Below are positions 12,930-25,665 of a DNA stretch of 64,000 nt, piece after piece. The notes below the pieces were generated by a model, which was not told the origin of the DNA, did not search any database, and worked only from the letters and a program-made list of their open reading frames with translations. The stretch spans positions 644,615 through 708,614 of the forward strand of contig QANU01111459.1 in assembly GCA_003254905.1 (NCBI GenBank), given 5' to 3'. Origin of the DNA: Nissolia schottii (taxonomy: Eukaryota > Streptophyta > Magnoliopsida > Fabales > Fabaceae). How positions within the stretch are numbered: the first letter of the stretch is position 1; every line of letters starts with the position of its first letter. Made by a program: the position numbers and the translations under genes.

Positions 12930-12930
12930 N
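12913..12930. other. G homopolymer plus single-N assembly join
   Basis: A G run ends in one N, which suggests that reads failed at the homopolymer and the contigs were joined with a nominal one-base gap. Confidence 0.75.
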
Positions 12931-15900
12931 AGAGGGCATTTGATTTTGCTGAGAAGTTTCTGGTGAGTTTGGTTGGCACATGAAATGGATCCGTTAATGG
13001 CGTTTGAATGCTTGCACTCTTCTCCGTAAGAGTAATCAAAGCATTTAGAGGCTAATATCTGTAGCTATGCAACTAAATGCTTTTGCATGCATTTGAATGG
13101 GTGGGGGTTGAGGAATTCAATTCAAAGTTTCATCAATAGGGTATTAAAATTTATGGCGTGGATCTGCTTGGATTGTTTATATTTATATTTAGATATATGT
13201 GTACATATATTAATTCTCCTATATGTGTGTGTGTAAATTCAGCAAGTGCGGGTTCTTTTGACTCTTATTAATGGAAATTAATTATTTCGCTGTTTGACAA
13301 TATATGCAATGCGTATATAAAAGCTCTAGAGGCCCAATTTAGTACCATGGGAAATTTGCAAAATTAAGTCAGCTTTCTTGTTCCAGGGAGTACGTAACTG
13401 CTTCAATAAGGACTCAAAAAAGAAAAACTTGTTTCAAAGTTTCCATCTACCAAATTGTTCACCCTCATTATTATCATTAATTATGACCTACACGTAAGAA
13501 AAAATTTCAATGTCTTGCATAAACTAAACTCCCTTGTGTGGCAAGCGAACTTGAATTCCTCATCTACATATACATACTCAATCAAGAAAATAAAAAATTA
13601 TTTTTAAAATGTCAAATGAGTATGCGAAAGTAATGAGTTTATAAAATCAGCTTGGACCTGATACAAAAACAAAAATCAATTTGGACCTTTCACCTTAGCC
13701 CGCACATGTTTGACTTTAGTTGGTCCAACCTAAGGTTTTGATATATTGTCAACCACCCAAGAAAAAGATTAATCAAGTAATAATAATATTTTTAAATATT
13801 TCAATAAAAATTAATTTAAAAAGATAAAATTGTCTTCTTTATAATTAATTTTATTAACAAATTAGAGGGGCTTTGACCGACATTTTGTGTCTATCAATTT
13901 TTTAAAATATTTTTAAGAAAGCTTAAACTAAATAAGACAAAAAAAAATCCGAACAAATAATAATTGCGGCACAGTAAAATAGATTAAAAAAAGAAAAAAC
14001 TCGACAAGGAAGAGGACAAAGGCACCACCACCCAAATAAGGATAATAAACCATGCAGGGCAAGCTAATCCATGCCATGCAGATCCCTGTGGAAAAGAAAA
14101 CACACCACCCTGCTGGTTCAGTGCTAATGTGAAGGTGTCTACCAACATCAAGAGTCTAGGGTCAATCAAATTGAACAAGGACACCAACACCGCAACTGAC
14201 AAACAACATAGATGAGAGCTCCTACCAAAAGAAGCCAGAGAAAATGCAAATCGAGGACATCAATGTAGTGCGTCCCCACAACACGCTATGAGTCTCATCA
14301 CCAACACCACCTAACCAACCGTATGCATAGACATCCCCTACCGTGTCTATCATGTATTAGATTAATTGTGGATAGTTAAAAGAATCAAGTGTAAGGTGAG
14401 GCGAGTGGGATTAAAGGTGTTTTTTTTCCTTTCTTTTTACTTAATTAAGGTTTAGGGTTAATGTGGAGTGGTTTTCTTATGTCTTTTTTTTTTTAATTAA
14501 AAATTATGTTCAGACTTAAAAGCAAGTTTTAATATAATTTTATAGAGATTGAAATGACAATTATTTTTTTATATCTGCTGTATATATAAAATGTATTATT
14601 AATTTATTTGATAGAATTTTATAAAGAGACTTATCATCTCATCTAGTTCTATTATCTACCCTTAACCCTCCTGCTAATCAGGTCATGACTACCAATAATT
14701 CAATAGTCATTAATCAAAAGATCGTAACAACTCCTAAATATTCAACGGTGTTTAGTACTTCTCAATCTTATTTACTTCCCTCTGTCTATAACAACCACAA
14801 ACTAAGTGAGATAAGAACAATATGCACCAATAATTATGGTAATTTTACGGTGTAAAATAATTTTATATTGTCATTCAATCATGTACTATTACATATAAAA
14901 TAATTGATGGTGTAAAATAATTAGTTGAATTTCACTTTCACTATTTCAAAAATCTTTCATATAAATATACATGATTAGATGATAATATAAAACTTTTTCA
15001 TATTGTCAATATATACAAATTAATTGAGAGAAATTAATCACTATGTAATGGCAGTATAAAACACTTTTACATAATTATTCAATTAGATCTTGTCACATCA
15101 TCTAATTTGAGTTGACTTTTATGTCTATTATTTTAAAAGTCATGTGGATAATATAATTTGATAATGTAAAACGTTTCATAATATAAAACCATAATAATTA
15201 AAATCTTGATAGATTAGCCAATATGTGTGCTTGCGTGAGCGCATACACAGAAATTCTGACATTCTTCAAAAACGATGACTTAGTAAGATCATAAGTATGA
15301 ACTAAGCGTACGCAACAAGAAGGGGCTTGACACCTTTTGTTAAATACTGCGGCCAAACTTAAAAATATCATTGAATGAGGATTTCAAATTATTTGAAAAG
15401 AAAAATTTTACACAAAAAAATGTAGAAGTTAAACAAAAAAAGTGTATTAAAAAAAGAAGTAAAGCATGAGCTCCGCCCTTATTTGTGGAGTGGTGAGTGA
15501 CGACATTATAATACAGCATATGCATGCTGCCTGTTCCACCGAGGCATAATGGCACGTATGGAAAGTGAGATTTTTACTATTAATTATGTTTACTTGTGAA
15601 CTCTAAGGTATGAACTACTTACTTAATCAATAAAGATTAACATATGACAAGATTATGTAAAAGTAAAAATTTTACTTAAAATGATCTATTTTTGAATAAT
15701 TAGCTTAATTCTTTGTAGATATAACTTATTTAAAAAGGCTCCAATGTTGATATTGTTGTATTTTTATACTTTGTTTGCTCCAACTCCCTCGCTCCCTTTG
15801 TTGGGAGGAGCACAGAAAATGGCAAAATATAAATAAATAAATAAAATAAAAAAATTAAGAGGAAAATTCATTTTCTTGCTTATTATTTGGATAAAAAATG

Positions 15901-18900
15901 TTATTTATACGCCACAAAAATAATCACTACCAACTTGTAAAATAGAAAAAACAAACATTATAAACAGAAAAACAAATACTAGTACAAAACATAAATGAGC
16001 AAACATGCGACTACACAACGCTAAAAATTAAACTCTTGACCAAATATTTAAGGAACTAAGTCATCTAGACTTTGATGGTAAGACTCTTCATTGCTAATTG
16101 TCTTTCTTTTATTTGATCCTTGTTCTGTTATTATATAAATGTATCTGGTGTCTCTTTTTGTTAGGCCGTAGCAGTGTTCTTGAATTTTCAGACGTACCCA
16201 ATAAAAAGGTTAATTAAATTCGGGCAATAAATAAAAGAGGCATTTTTTTTTTCTGAGAATGAATTCTGCGATGTGACCAATAACCCATACCAATGATATA
16301 TATCTTGTTTCTCTGCAGCACTACTCATAAACTGATTGAAATAATCTGGTACCCAACCTGTGACCTTATCTACAAAGACTACAACAACATTGTACATTCA
16401 ATAATTAATTATACCAACTACTAGAGCAACAAATAAAATAAAATAAAATAAAATAAAATGCGTGCAAAAGGCCGAGGACGCGAGTTTAAGTGTTTATTCA
16501 TTTAACTAATTTTTTATTTCCATTGCATGCACCTATCTACCAGGCTGCGCATTAAAAAATGCACGGTCATCGAATTTGTTGTGTATTCATTTCACCATAT
16601 TATATTTTGTTGGTATATATATTTATGACTAGTGTGATAATTACACATGCACTTATGACCGATTGATACTAACATATGTTGACTACAGCAAAACAGGTTA
16701 GTGGCGGTTATTGAGATATATTAACCAAAGCTTAGGAACAAATTGATTTTTTTTTTTTTAAAGTTTGTAGTGGTGATTTGCAAAATATTAAAAGTTTAGG
16801 GTGACTCTACTAATTTTCCTTATTTTTTCACAAAAAATGCACTGATAATAATTGCACTTACATTATACATGAAATTGTCATGAATATATACCATTATAAT
16901 CTTGGGCTGAGATGAGGTAATAAGAATCTTTTTCTTTTTTAACTAAGTGTTTAGAGCTTAATTATCATATTGAACATAAGATAATTTTAAAACTTGTGGT
17001 TAGTAGTTACCCTCTTTAAATGAGCTTATAATTATAAATGAAGGAATTAGTCACTGGTTTTTTTTGGCAGATACCGTTAAAGAAAAAAAATAAAATATAT
17101 AGTTGTAGTTAAATTATAAACGTAAGTAGTTTTGTGAAGTGGGACAAGCTATATTCAATGGACGAAGTATGACTGAACGAGAATGATTCCTACCATGTTC
17201 ATTAATTGATCAAGACTACATATATTCATTAATCAAGAAAAGACTAAAAATATCTTAATTAAAAATGATTATTATTACTAACAAACTTTTCATTTTTAGA
17301 TTAAAAAAAACTATAACTTCAAAAAAGAAAAATACTCCATATATAATAGAGAAAATTATTGTCTACGTCAAAAGTTTAAGGGTCTGTTTTGCTTTTTGTT
17401 TTAATATTTTGGTCTTAACATGTTTTCATTTTTCAGGGTTTTATAAATTAGGAAAATTAAGAAATAAACTTTTTTTTCTTATTTTATTATTTTTTTCACA
17501 ATTTTTTAATTAATAAAAATATATAGATTGAATACAATAAATGAAAAAAAAAACCATTAAACTAGACGGGCTTGTATAAAAAATAAAAAAATTAAAAACG
17601 GGCACACTGCTTTTCAAGCTAACTTCACAATCTATTATATGAGGAATAAAGTGTAGAGTGCATCACTAAATAAATTCTAAAAAGAAATCATTTTATGTGG
17701 AAGCGATGAATTCCCAGTTATTTTTTGATGAGAGACTATATCCTTATAGACATTTCTTGAAAGAGCTCATTAGGAGGTGCAGAAGGCAATTGATGATTGG
17801 GATAGATCATGGGTTGGCAATCGCTCCCCTAAACTTTAATTGTTCGGTTTTTAGGATAATAATTTTTTTAAAGTGATAATCAATAAAGTGAAGAATCCCT
17901 GTTTTTATTTGCTTTGATATAACACTTCAATTGCTATGAAGATTTGGTATACAAGCAGACAACAAAACTGTCCCTCTTAATTTCTGTCATTGACTTCGTA
18001 ATAGTGATAATGCCATATTTGGAAAACCAGCAAATAATTTTTCCTTAACATAAGTTCACCCTCACAATGTGCCCCATAAATTTAAAGTTGTACAATTATA
18101 ATAACAAACTGTGTTATTATATTTTCACTTAAAAACAAACTGTGATTATAATTTTTTTTTTCTCTAGCATGGGCTCAATCACTCACACAAGTTAAATACT
18201 ACATTTTCATGTGGTTCACGTCCTTTCTGTTAATAGGTTGTGTTTAGTATTAGAAACACAGTAGGGAGACCAAGATACGGATAGAAAATTCTTATATTCT
18301 TTGTGTCTCGTGTAAAATTGAAATAAATAAGACAAAATTTTTGTTTAAAGGAAACATAAAATTGAAGTATGAAGAAACGTGAGTTCTTTTTGTCTTTATC
18401 TCTGTGCTAGTGTCTCTGTCCATACCTTTTTGGTAATTTCTCCTCTCCCCATATTCAAACTCTAACATGTTCGTTTACCTACCCTATCCATTTATCTGGA
18501 ATAAAAATTGAGTTTCTTCTCATTGCACCACACTTTCCTTTTTGAAAGATTGTGCGTTTAACTTCGGTACAAAAAAGTTTAAGTTGATCGAATTATGTTC
18601 AACATAATTAAGAACCAAGACATACTTCCGAGCTTATTACATAGTACATACCATTAAAAATACATATATATAAGAATTAAACCCCAAATTATAACGGCGG
18701 TCAGGTTTAAAATTTTATTTGCGAGCTATATGTAGTTTCAACATTGGATTTGGCATTATAGAGAGAGCTACACATGCCAGCATCAATATCAATATTATTA
18801 TATTGATTATATAGATATCTCTCTCAAAAGTAATAACAGCAAGATGATGAGATTGATAGATCCATAAAACTAGGGTCAACCATTAATAACACACCTCAAA

Positions 18901-19504
18901 TCAAGCCTTTGGAAGCGTCAATAGGCCAACTCTTTCCCACATCTATTACACTAAAGTTTAAATATTTATATATGTGACTTATTTGTTGCAATTTGCAAGA
19001 TAGCGTTTAACTATAACAATTAATAAAGACATACCCGAGACAGGTGTTTTTATTTAATGTAAATGCTACAGCGCCTCTTGAAAAAATAAAAACATGATAC
19101 CTCTTTTATTTGAATCAATCAGATCGAACACTTAAAAAATTAAATAAATGTATTTATTCATCTAAGGATTATTATAAGTTTTATATTTAGATTTGATATT
19201 TTTTTAATTTTAATTTAACCCCAAATCTCATTCTTAAAATTTAAATTTTAATTCTCAAAATATTTATTTTAAGATGCAAACACTTGTGTTTGGATTAAAA
19301 GATATTTATGTTCGAGAATAATAAGAGTTAGGGGTCAAATTTTAAAAAATAAATAAATTTAAATATAAAGTTTATAGTAATGTTTAGGAGGAGAAAAAAA
19401 CTGAATTTGTGTAGTTAAAAAGAATACCAATCTTTGTTTTTTGAAACGCAACGTAACAGTCATTCACCTTTATTTAAATTAAAATTAGAAAATGAATTTT
19501 ATAT

Positions 19505-19538
<34 letters not shown>

Positions 19539-19670
19539 TTATTTATGCATATTGGATTAGGGCACCCCACGTAGGAGTCCATCTTCAAAGTACGGCACAT
19601 TGCAGGTTGCAAGTTCAAGCCAAATTTAAAGCACACAATTTGCAGGGAGTGGCTATTACATATATAATTA
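12931..19670. other. Long gene-poor intergenic region
   Basis: Nearly 7 kb of AT-rich DNA. Short GC-richer islands occur at 13985-14340 and near 15460-15550, but neither translates into a family I recognise. Microsatellites occur at 16436-16458 (TAAAA units) and 19505-19540 (CA then TA). No tRNA, rRNA or splice-supported gene was seen. Confidence 0.5.
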
Positions 19671-20030
19671 GGAGGTTTATTAAATATCTCATACTATTTA
19701 ATTTATTTATTTTTATAATTTCTATAATTAAATTTATTAAATTTTATGATCTAATATGACATATCAAAGGATTATATAATCTACTATGATAAATTAATAT
19801 TTTCAATACAATATTTGTAGAAAAGTGCATCGTAAAATTAAATGATTCACAAATCTCTGAACCTCTTATAAGTTGACTCTTTTAATGATTTGACTAATAA
19901 AAAGTTTATTACGATCATATAAAACATGAAATGATAACAAATTTTGATGAATTTAGTTGTAAAAATTATAAAAAATAGATAAATTAAGTGACATTAGATA
20001 TTTATCCCATGAGATATTTAAGCCACCACC
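19671..20030. mobile_element. MITE family A, copy 2 (inverted relative to copy 1)
   Basis: The right end, reverse-complemented, begins GGTGGTGGCTTAAATATCTC and the left end is GGAGGTTTATTAAATATCTC, so the terminal inverted repeat matches copy 1. The interior reads GAACCTCTTATAAGTTGACT and TTTATTACGATCATATAAAA, the reverse complement of the matching copy 1 segment. It abuts the 3' side of the truncated copia gag. Confidence 0.78.
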
Positions 20031-20220
20031 GTATAATTATTGTCTATCACTAGCCTCCTATTGTTATTTGTGCACTTGTGCATCATATACATATACACCC
20101 CTGTAAACATATTACAATCCCCATTATTTACAAATTTATGCATAAAAAATGTCACTAAGATTAAACATTTTTTTATTGTGAACATTTTTTCATAATTAAA
20201 GAATGTAAGAAAATTTCTTG

Positions 20221-21422
20221 TTATTGTGAGCAGGGTGCACAAGAAAGGAACAAAGTTGGAAGATTCTGTTGAAGAAGGGCTAGCAATGCTTGCTTCTGTT
20301 CATGAGTAAAAACCAACTCAGAGCTATTGTCCTTCCCTGTTTCGTGCTGCTGTTGCCGAATGCTTCTGTTGCTGATTTCTTCAATTTCATTATCAACAGA
20401 TGCAGTGACATTGTTTGCCACTCTTTCCCTGTATTCCTTAAGCAAATGAGGATATTTCTTGAAACATCTTTCAACAGGATGACTTGTTTTTGCACAAAAG
20501 GTGCAAGTAATGTTTGGATCATAATATGTCTTGCCTCTCCCAGCACTAGACCGACCTGCACCTCTACCTCCTCTACCTCTTGATCTTCCTCTTGCTGTTC
20601 CAAAACCAGAATTGGCTCCTGAAGCTGCATTCTGTCCAGAACCATGTGCTGCAGTGCTGCTGAAGAATGCCTTTGAATCAAGGCCACTGCTCAGTTGCCT
20701 TTCTTCCTGAGTCAACAAGGAGAATGCAGCACTAATGCTAGACAAGGGTTTCATTAACATGAGTTGTGATCTAAGTCCAGAGTATTGCTTATTGAGTCCT
20801 CGAATGAATCTAACAACATAATCCTCCTTTCTATAATTTCTGACTACTTCCATGCTACAATTGCATTTACTAATACATGAACAAGCAGGAATTGGCCTAA
20901 AATTATCCAATTCTTCCCAAATAGATTTCAGTTTTGTGAAATAAGATGTGATTGACATTTCTCCTTGCTTAATTGCATATAGCTCCTCTTGCAACTCAGC
21001 AATTCGAAATGCATCGCCATCAAAGTATCTATGACACAGATCTAACCAAAGCTCAGCAGCATTATCCAACCACATAACAGATTTAAGAATTTCTTGGCTT
21101 AAGGATTGATGAATCCAGGAAATTACAAATGTGTTGCATCTTTCCCAAGCAAATGATAAATCATTGTTTACCTTTCGTCAATGAATCCAAGCTTGTTTTT
21201 GGATTTGAGAGCCATACGGATAGATCTGGCCCAGGCATGATAGTTTTGATCTGTGAGTACCAAAGGAATAAGTGCTGCTCCTGGATGCAGATGATACGAG
21301 CTCATCAAGTCTGTCATGGCATTATATCTGTGATTATCACGTTGCCTGTTGCCAACTACGCGTTCATATCCTTCATGGTCAGAACCGCTCAACAAGGGAT
21401 TTGTAATCGGTATTTCTTCCAT
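20221..21422 (-). mobile_element. Truncated copia-type retrotransposon gag, frameshifted
   Basis: Two consecutive minus-strand reading frames encode a copia-type Gag. The first (21422 to 21168) has the gag N-terminal domain (Retrotran_gag_3-like: NPLLSGSDHEGYERVV, then LTDQNYHAWARSI and KLGFID). The second is open from about 21175 to its stop at 20221. It carries the UBN2/Retrotran_gag_2 region (FAWERCNTFVISWI, WLDLCHRYFDGD, SITSYFTKLKSIWEELD), an RGRSRGRGGRGAGR basic stretch and a CCHC zinc knuckle (CTFCAKTSHPVERC). A single-base frame change near 21170-21180 separates them. Protease, integrase and reverse transcriptase are absent: after the gag stop there is about 190 bp and then a MITE. 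Gag would normally package element RNA; this copy cannot form a complete polyprotein. Confidence 0.88.
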
Positions 21423-21663
21423 GAATTTTCAGTATCAATAAGAGATTGAACACTGTGTACTGTCTAGGAACTTCAAGGAATTTCAGCAGATTCCGAAGCT
21501 CAGCAACAGGATTAACCACACGCGATTTAGAACTCTCAAGAAGTTTAGAAGTTCAGGAAGAATCACTCTAAATTTCGAGAGCTCAATGCGTAGTGGCCGC
21601 AGGAAACAGAATTGAAAGCGAAAGAAGAATTACGAAGATAATGGCGCAGCAGAGCTTCAAAAT

Positions 21664-21684
21664 TGAAGCTCTGATAACACGTGA
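21664..21684 (-). other. Primer-binding site of the copia remnant
   Basis: On the minus strand TTATCAGAGCTTC closely resembles the plant copia primer-binding motif TATCAGAGC (initiator Met-tRNA primer). It lies about 250 bp upstream of the gag ATG and just after a sequence ending in CA, as expected for a 5' LTR boundary. Confidence 0.6.
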
Positions 21685-21687
21685 ATT

Positions 21688-22030
21688 TTCAGACTCCAAC
21701 TGAAATTCAAATCCACGGTAATCAAGGCAGCCAAGAAAATGAGAGAAAGTGAGGGAAATTGGAAGAAAATGAATCAATGATGATTTTGAATATCAAAAAC
21801 TTGCATTACTTCAACAGCAAAGCTGTATGTATACATATATTCAACAAGGACGAAATTCAACTCAAATTACCCTTTACACTTAAATTACATTTACATTTGC
21901 ATTTACATGTGTAACTCACTTAGTCTTCAGTTTGCAACAATAACGGTTGCTCTAACAGCTTTCCAACTCTGGCGCCTTCAGTCATATTTGCTGCAGCGCC
22001 TTGTACACCATGCTCACAGTTATTATTAAA
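21688..22030 (-). mobile_element. Probable 5' LTR of the copia remnant
   Basis: The segment upstream of the primer-binding site on the minus strand ends in TTCA and has an LTR-like layout. I could not fix its outer end with confidence, and no second LTR copy is visible within the window. The missing 3' LTR and missing pol support deletion of the 3' half of the element. Confidence 0.5.
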
Positions 22031-23468
22031 CAAAGAGATTTGAGAGTTTTGATTATATCTTAAGAGAATATTGTCATTAACCCTTAACAATTACGTGTGG
22101 GGTGCAAATATTTCTCTAAAGATAGCAATTCATTCGAGCCTTGAAACCAAAATATTTAAGTTCTTGAATCTTCTACGTACCTTTTTTTTTTCTAACAGCC
22201 CCTTGCATGCTCTTCAATCAATTAAATACACTTTCCGAGCACACAAAAGCTGTGACATTTATTTAAAAATCCTTTTATATTTAATTTATTTTTTTACGAT
22301 TGCTTGAAACGGTGGTTAATCGATGCTTTACAACGATAAAACTTAGAAGTTAAGCTATAGTCAATCGTCCACGTGAAATTTGAAAGTAAAGAGTCAAGGT
22401 TGAGAACACAACAAATACATATATATACATGCATGTTGGACCTGCCTTTATCACCCTTCGATTTAAAGGCCATATATACCCCCCAATTTATTTTCTAAAC
22501 AAATTAAGACAGCGAGATGGCTATTATTTTGCCTTGGAAGCCCCATATTCCCATAAATGAATGGCCGATATATATTACTGTTTGGTACTTATCCAATAAT
22601 ATATGGATATTCAAATATGCTATAAGACACACACACTATCCTAGCATATACATATATACATATATACATAAATACATATACGATGGTCTTCGGCTTCTGG
22701 TGGGTCTCATTAAAGCTCCAACTCAATAACCATTAAGTGGAAGCACCTTAGAATTTATTCAAATAACCAGACTGACCAGTTTTGCATTGCATTGATACCA
22801 ATACTATTATCTTACTACTCGTATTCAAGACATTACCAAGGGGGGAAATTCACTTTGCAGGGATTTGCTTTCATCTGAAAACAGACGCCACTGTTTCAAA
22901 TTTACTGAAGGAATCTTAGTTTTTAATATTGTAGGTGCACTATTATGAAGTCTTATTTTTGTGAATATATAAGTTTTTTTTAACACTAGAAGATGCTTTG
23001 TTTTTTTAAGTATAGTTAATTAAAAACGTGGCATTAAGCGAAATTTGTTGTAGTGTCTATGAACTAACTTTTAGTGTTGAGTTATGTTCACTCAATTTTA
23101 ATTAACTAAGATGATATTCGAGTCACAAACATGAGGAATACATGTGTGCTTAATCTCACGTTGCTTAGAAATATGGCCACAATAGCCTTGTTTTTAAGAT
23201 AATTTTTGTCATTTTTAGTGTTAGTGAAAAGCAAAGGACAATGATCACTGCTATAGTGACCATCAAAAGGATATTAATTCTTCAAAGCAGAGAAAATTCT
23301 CATTAAAAACTTTTAGGACAAATTCAGTGGAACAAAACCGTTAATTTTATTTTTTTTTATTTTTTTGAGAAAATAGTACTTAATTCATCCCAATTAAGGT
23401 TATAATAAATTGAATGATTTGGTCATTGAGGTAGCTTTTAAGGTAAGAGTTGTCTTATATGTAATCAT
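22031..23468. other. Intergenic, no recognisable gene
   Basis: AT-rich, with a CATATATA-type repeat near 22645-22680. No protein family or RNA gene was recognised. Confidence 0.55.
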
Positions 23469-23482
23469 TGGGGTATGAAAAA

Positions 23483-23643
23483 CTACTAACCGGAGTTGGT
23501 CCGAGTGGTAAGCAGCTTAATATCGCTTAAGCAAATTTCGGGTTCGAGACCTTTTATATGCAATTATCCCACGCGACCCAGATCGACCCAGATTAATCAA
23601 GACGAAGCCTTAGAACTAGAACTTGGCAGCCAAACGAAAAAAA
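23483..23643 (+). mobile_element. tRNA-derived SINE, copy 1, with target-site duplication
   Basis: The 5' region holds an A-box-like GAGTTGGTCCGAGTGGTAAG and, about 35 bp later, a B-box-like GGGTTCGAGACC, together an internal RNA polymerase III promoter. The body ends in an A-rich tail. The insertion is flanked by a near-perfect duplication, TTGGGGTATGAAAAA on the left (23468-23482) and TTGGGTATGAAAAA on the right (23644-23657). A second family member lies at 36786-36931 on the other strand. SINEs depend on LINE machinery supplied in trans. Confidence 0.85.
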
Positions 23644-23771
23644 TTGGGTATGAAAAAATATGTTAATTGATACATCATACATCATTATATAATATTTTAA
23701 TAAAGTGGGGGTCTTAAAAATTTCCATCTAACAATAGATGTAATAGATGATATGTGAATTAATTTAGTGTT

Positions 23772-24062
23772 TGTAACGACTAGGAATGAGCTATAGGCCC
23801 AATAACCTAATTAGTCCAATTAAGGAGTCTAGGATATTATAAATAGGGGGAGAATGGAATTAGGAGGGTATAGAAAATTGTATTAGGCTTATCCTACCCC
23901 TCTCTCTCTCTAGGATTTCTTCTCTCTAATCATCTCCTTCCTAAGGAGGTTTTCCTTCACTATCCATTGCCTTTGTAATTCAAATGCAGAAAATTACCTG
24001 AAAACACCAAAAATATTCCATTACTCTCCATAATTCAGTTTACACAATTTCACCTCATTACA
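23772..24062 (+). repeat. 5' LTR of the short LTR element
   Basis: This 291-bp copy begins TGTAACGACT and ends CTCATTACA. It includes the TATA-like promoter motif and a CT-rich block near 23900-23930. It differs from the 3' copy by scattered substitutions and small indels. Confidence 0.92.
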
Positions 24063-24087
24063 AATGGTGCTTTCATTGGCCACCATG

Positions 24088-25160
24088 CCTACCATCCATG
24101 GTGGAGAAAATAACCCAGCCTCACCACCAGAATTTACAAAAAAATTTGAAGAAAAACTTCCACGGTTCGACGGAGAGCACGGTTATTGGTGGATCCTTAG
24201 TGCATGGAAGCTTTGGAAGGCCAGAGGTGCATCGGAATCGCAGAGATTGGTACAGGTTGAAGTAGGATTGTCTGGCTGCAATCTGACTTGGTTTCGGCTA
24301 TGGCGTCAGCGAAATCCGTCGGCAGATTGGCAGACCTTCGAGGTAACATTCCTGCATCGTTACAGCCAGATTTTAGATCAATTTTGCTAGAAATTGCTCA
24401 AACTGAAATTTCAGAATGGGAAATTGATTGGGAAGAAACTATAGAAAAATTGAGATCTAAATTACAACACAACTCAATGAAAGATTTACCAGAATCAGAA
24501 ACAAAAATTCCAAAAAATGCAGCTGCAAAAGTTCAAAGCAATCAAGAGGTAACAATAACTTCACCAGCAACATATCAAAACTTAGGAATTTCAAATCTAG
24601 AAATTCAACACCATTTGAAGAAATCAGTCATGGTTGAAGCAGCAACAAAGGCATATCAAGATACATAGATAAATTCAACAGCACCAGATCCAAAATTGAA
24701 GCAAACAAATCCCAAAATTCAAGCAGAAGTAGATGACAATGCAGAAATTCAGGCTGCAATTGGGCCAATCGCATACTTGTACTTCTTTGGAAGCCTTGGT
24801 GGCCATGGCAGAAATAGAGCATCCAAAGAAGGAGGCTAGGGTTGCAATTGGGGGAATTGAGGAAAGAAGGTCTTGTGGCCTCCTGGTTCAAGTGGAGCCT
24901 AAGCTTGTGCATTTGGGCAAAACCCAATACGGTCCACTAGTGGAGAAGCACTATTTTTGGACTGTGCTGGTTGACATTTGCTTAACAAAAATGAGATACT
25001 TAATTTGGGCAACAACCGAAGGGGATTTTCTTTTGCAATTTCCAGAAATTAGCCCATTTAGTGAAGACACTTTCAGCAATTTAAAAATTACGCAATGGGA
25101 TCCGGGTGGAGATATTTCTCGGACCTTGAGGACAATGTCCATTTTGAAGGGGGGAGTAAT
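24088..25160 (+). pseudogene. Decayed Ty3-type gag-like reading frame inside the short LTR element
   Basis: From 24088 the frame reads EKLPRFDGEHGYWWILSAW, LVQVEVGLSGCNLTWFRLW, RQRNPSADWQTFEVTFLHRY. The F-DGE, W-WW-like and RNP..W..F pattern matches the capsid part of Ty3/gypsy Gag. A stop follows at about 24388. The remainder reads through as a Gln/Glu/Lys-rich segment and then a tail ending near the polypurine tract, interrupted by several stops (for example near 24667 and 24838). No zinc knuckle or enzyme domain is visible. Confidence 0.6.
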
Positions 25161-25446
25161 GTAACGATTATGAATGGGCTATAGGCCCAATAACCCAATT
25201 AGTCCAATTGGAGAGTCTAAGATATTATAAATAGGGGGAGAATGGAATTAGGAGGGCATGAAAAATTGTATTAGGTTTATCCTACCTTTCTCTTTAGGAT
25301 TTCTTCTCTCTAATCACCTCATTCCTAAGGAGGTTTTCCTTCACTATCCATTGTTTTTGTAATTCAAATGCAGAAAATTACATGAAAACACCAAAAATAT
25401 TCAATTGCTCTCCATAATTCAGTTTACACAATTTCACCTCATTACG
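25160..25446 (+). repeat. 3' LTR of the short LTR element
   Basis: This 287-bp copy begins TGTAACGATT directly after the polypurine tract and ends CTCATTACG, followed by the GTGTT duplication. The terminal CA has become CG. Confidence 0.92.
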
Positions 25447-25627
25447 GTGTTCCATACATATAAAAATGAATACATACAATAGTTCTCTCTTTGGATAAAG
25501 TGAAGCTCACAATTTTGTAGAAAGTTTATTATAGAGAGAGAGAGGTGTATGTGGGTGGGTAACGAAGTTTTTCCATGTCAGTATTCTATAACGTTATGTT
25601 ATAGCAATTTTTTCGTTTCATATTAAT

Positions 25628-25649
25628 ATGTGTGTGTGTGTGTGTGTGA
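25628..25649. repeat. TG dinucleotide microsatellite
   Basis: A run of about ten TG units. Confidence 0.9.
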
Positions 25650-25665
25650 GATAATGGTAAACCTA

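Larger units (their letters stand above)
23772..25446 (+). mobile_element. Complete short non-autonomous LTR retrotransposon (1.7 kb)
   Basis: Two closely similar LTRs, 23772-24062 and 25160-25446, both begin TGTAACGA and end CATTAC plus A or G. The target duplication GTGTT sits at 23767-23771 and 25447-25451. A polypurine tract AAGGGGGGAGTAA directly precedes the 3' LTR, and a candidate primer site TGGTGCTTTCATTGG starts at 24065. Each LTR carries a TATA-like TATTATAAATAGGGGGAG. The 1.1-kb interior has only a decayed gag-like segment and no protease, reverse transcriptase or integrase, so it would need proteins from an autonomous relative. LTR divergence and the mutated final base suggest a moderately old insertion. 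Confidence 0.92.

Noticed and set aside
13984-14340. GC-richer island that looked like a retroelement fragment
   Set aside because: No reading frame gave a recognisable gag, pol or other protein motif on either strand.
20280-20687. 135-codon open frame overlapping the copia gag
   Set aside because: Alternative frame of the gag coding sequence with no domain.
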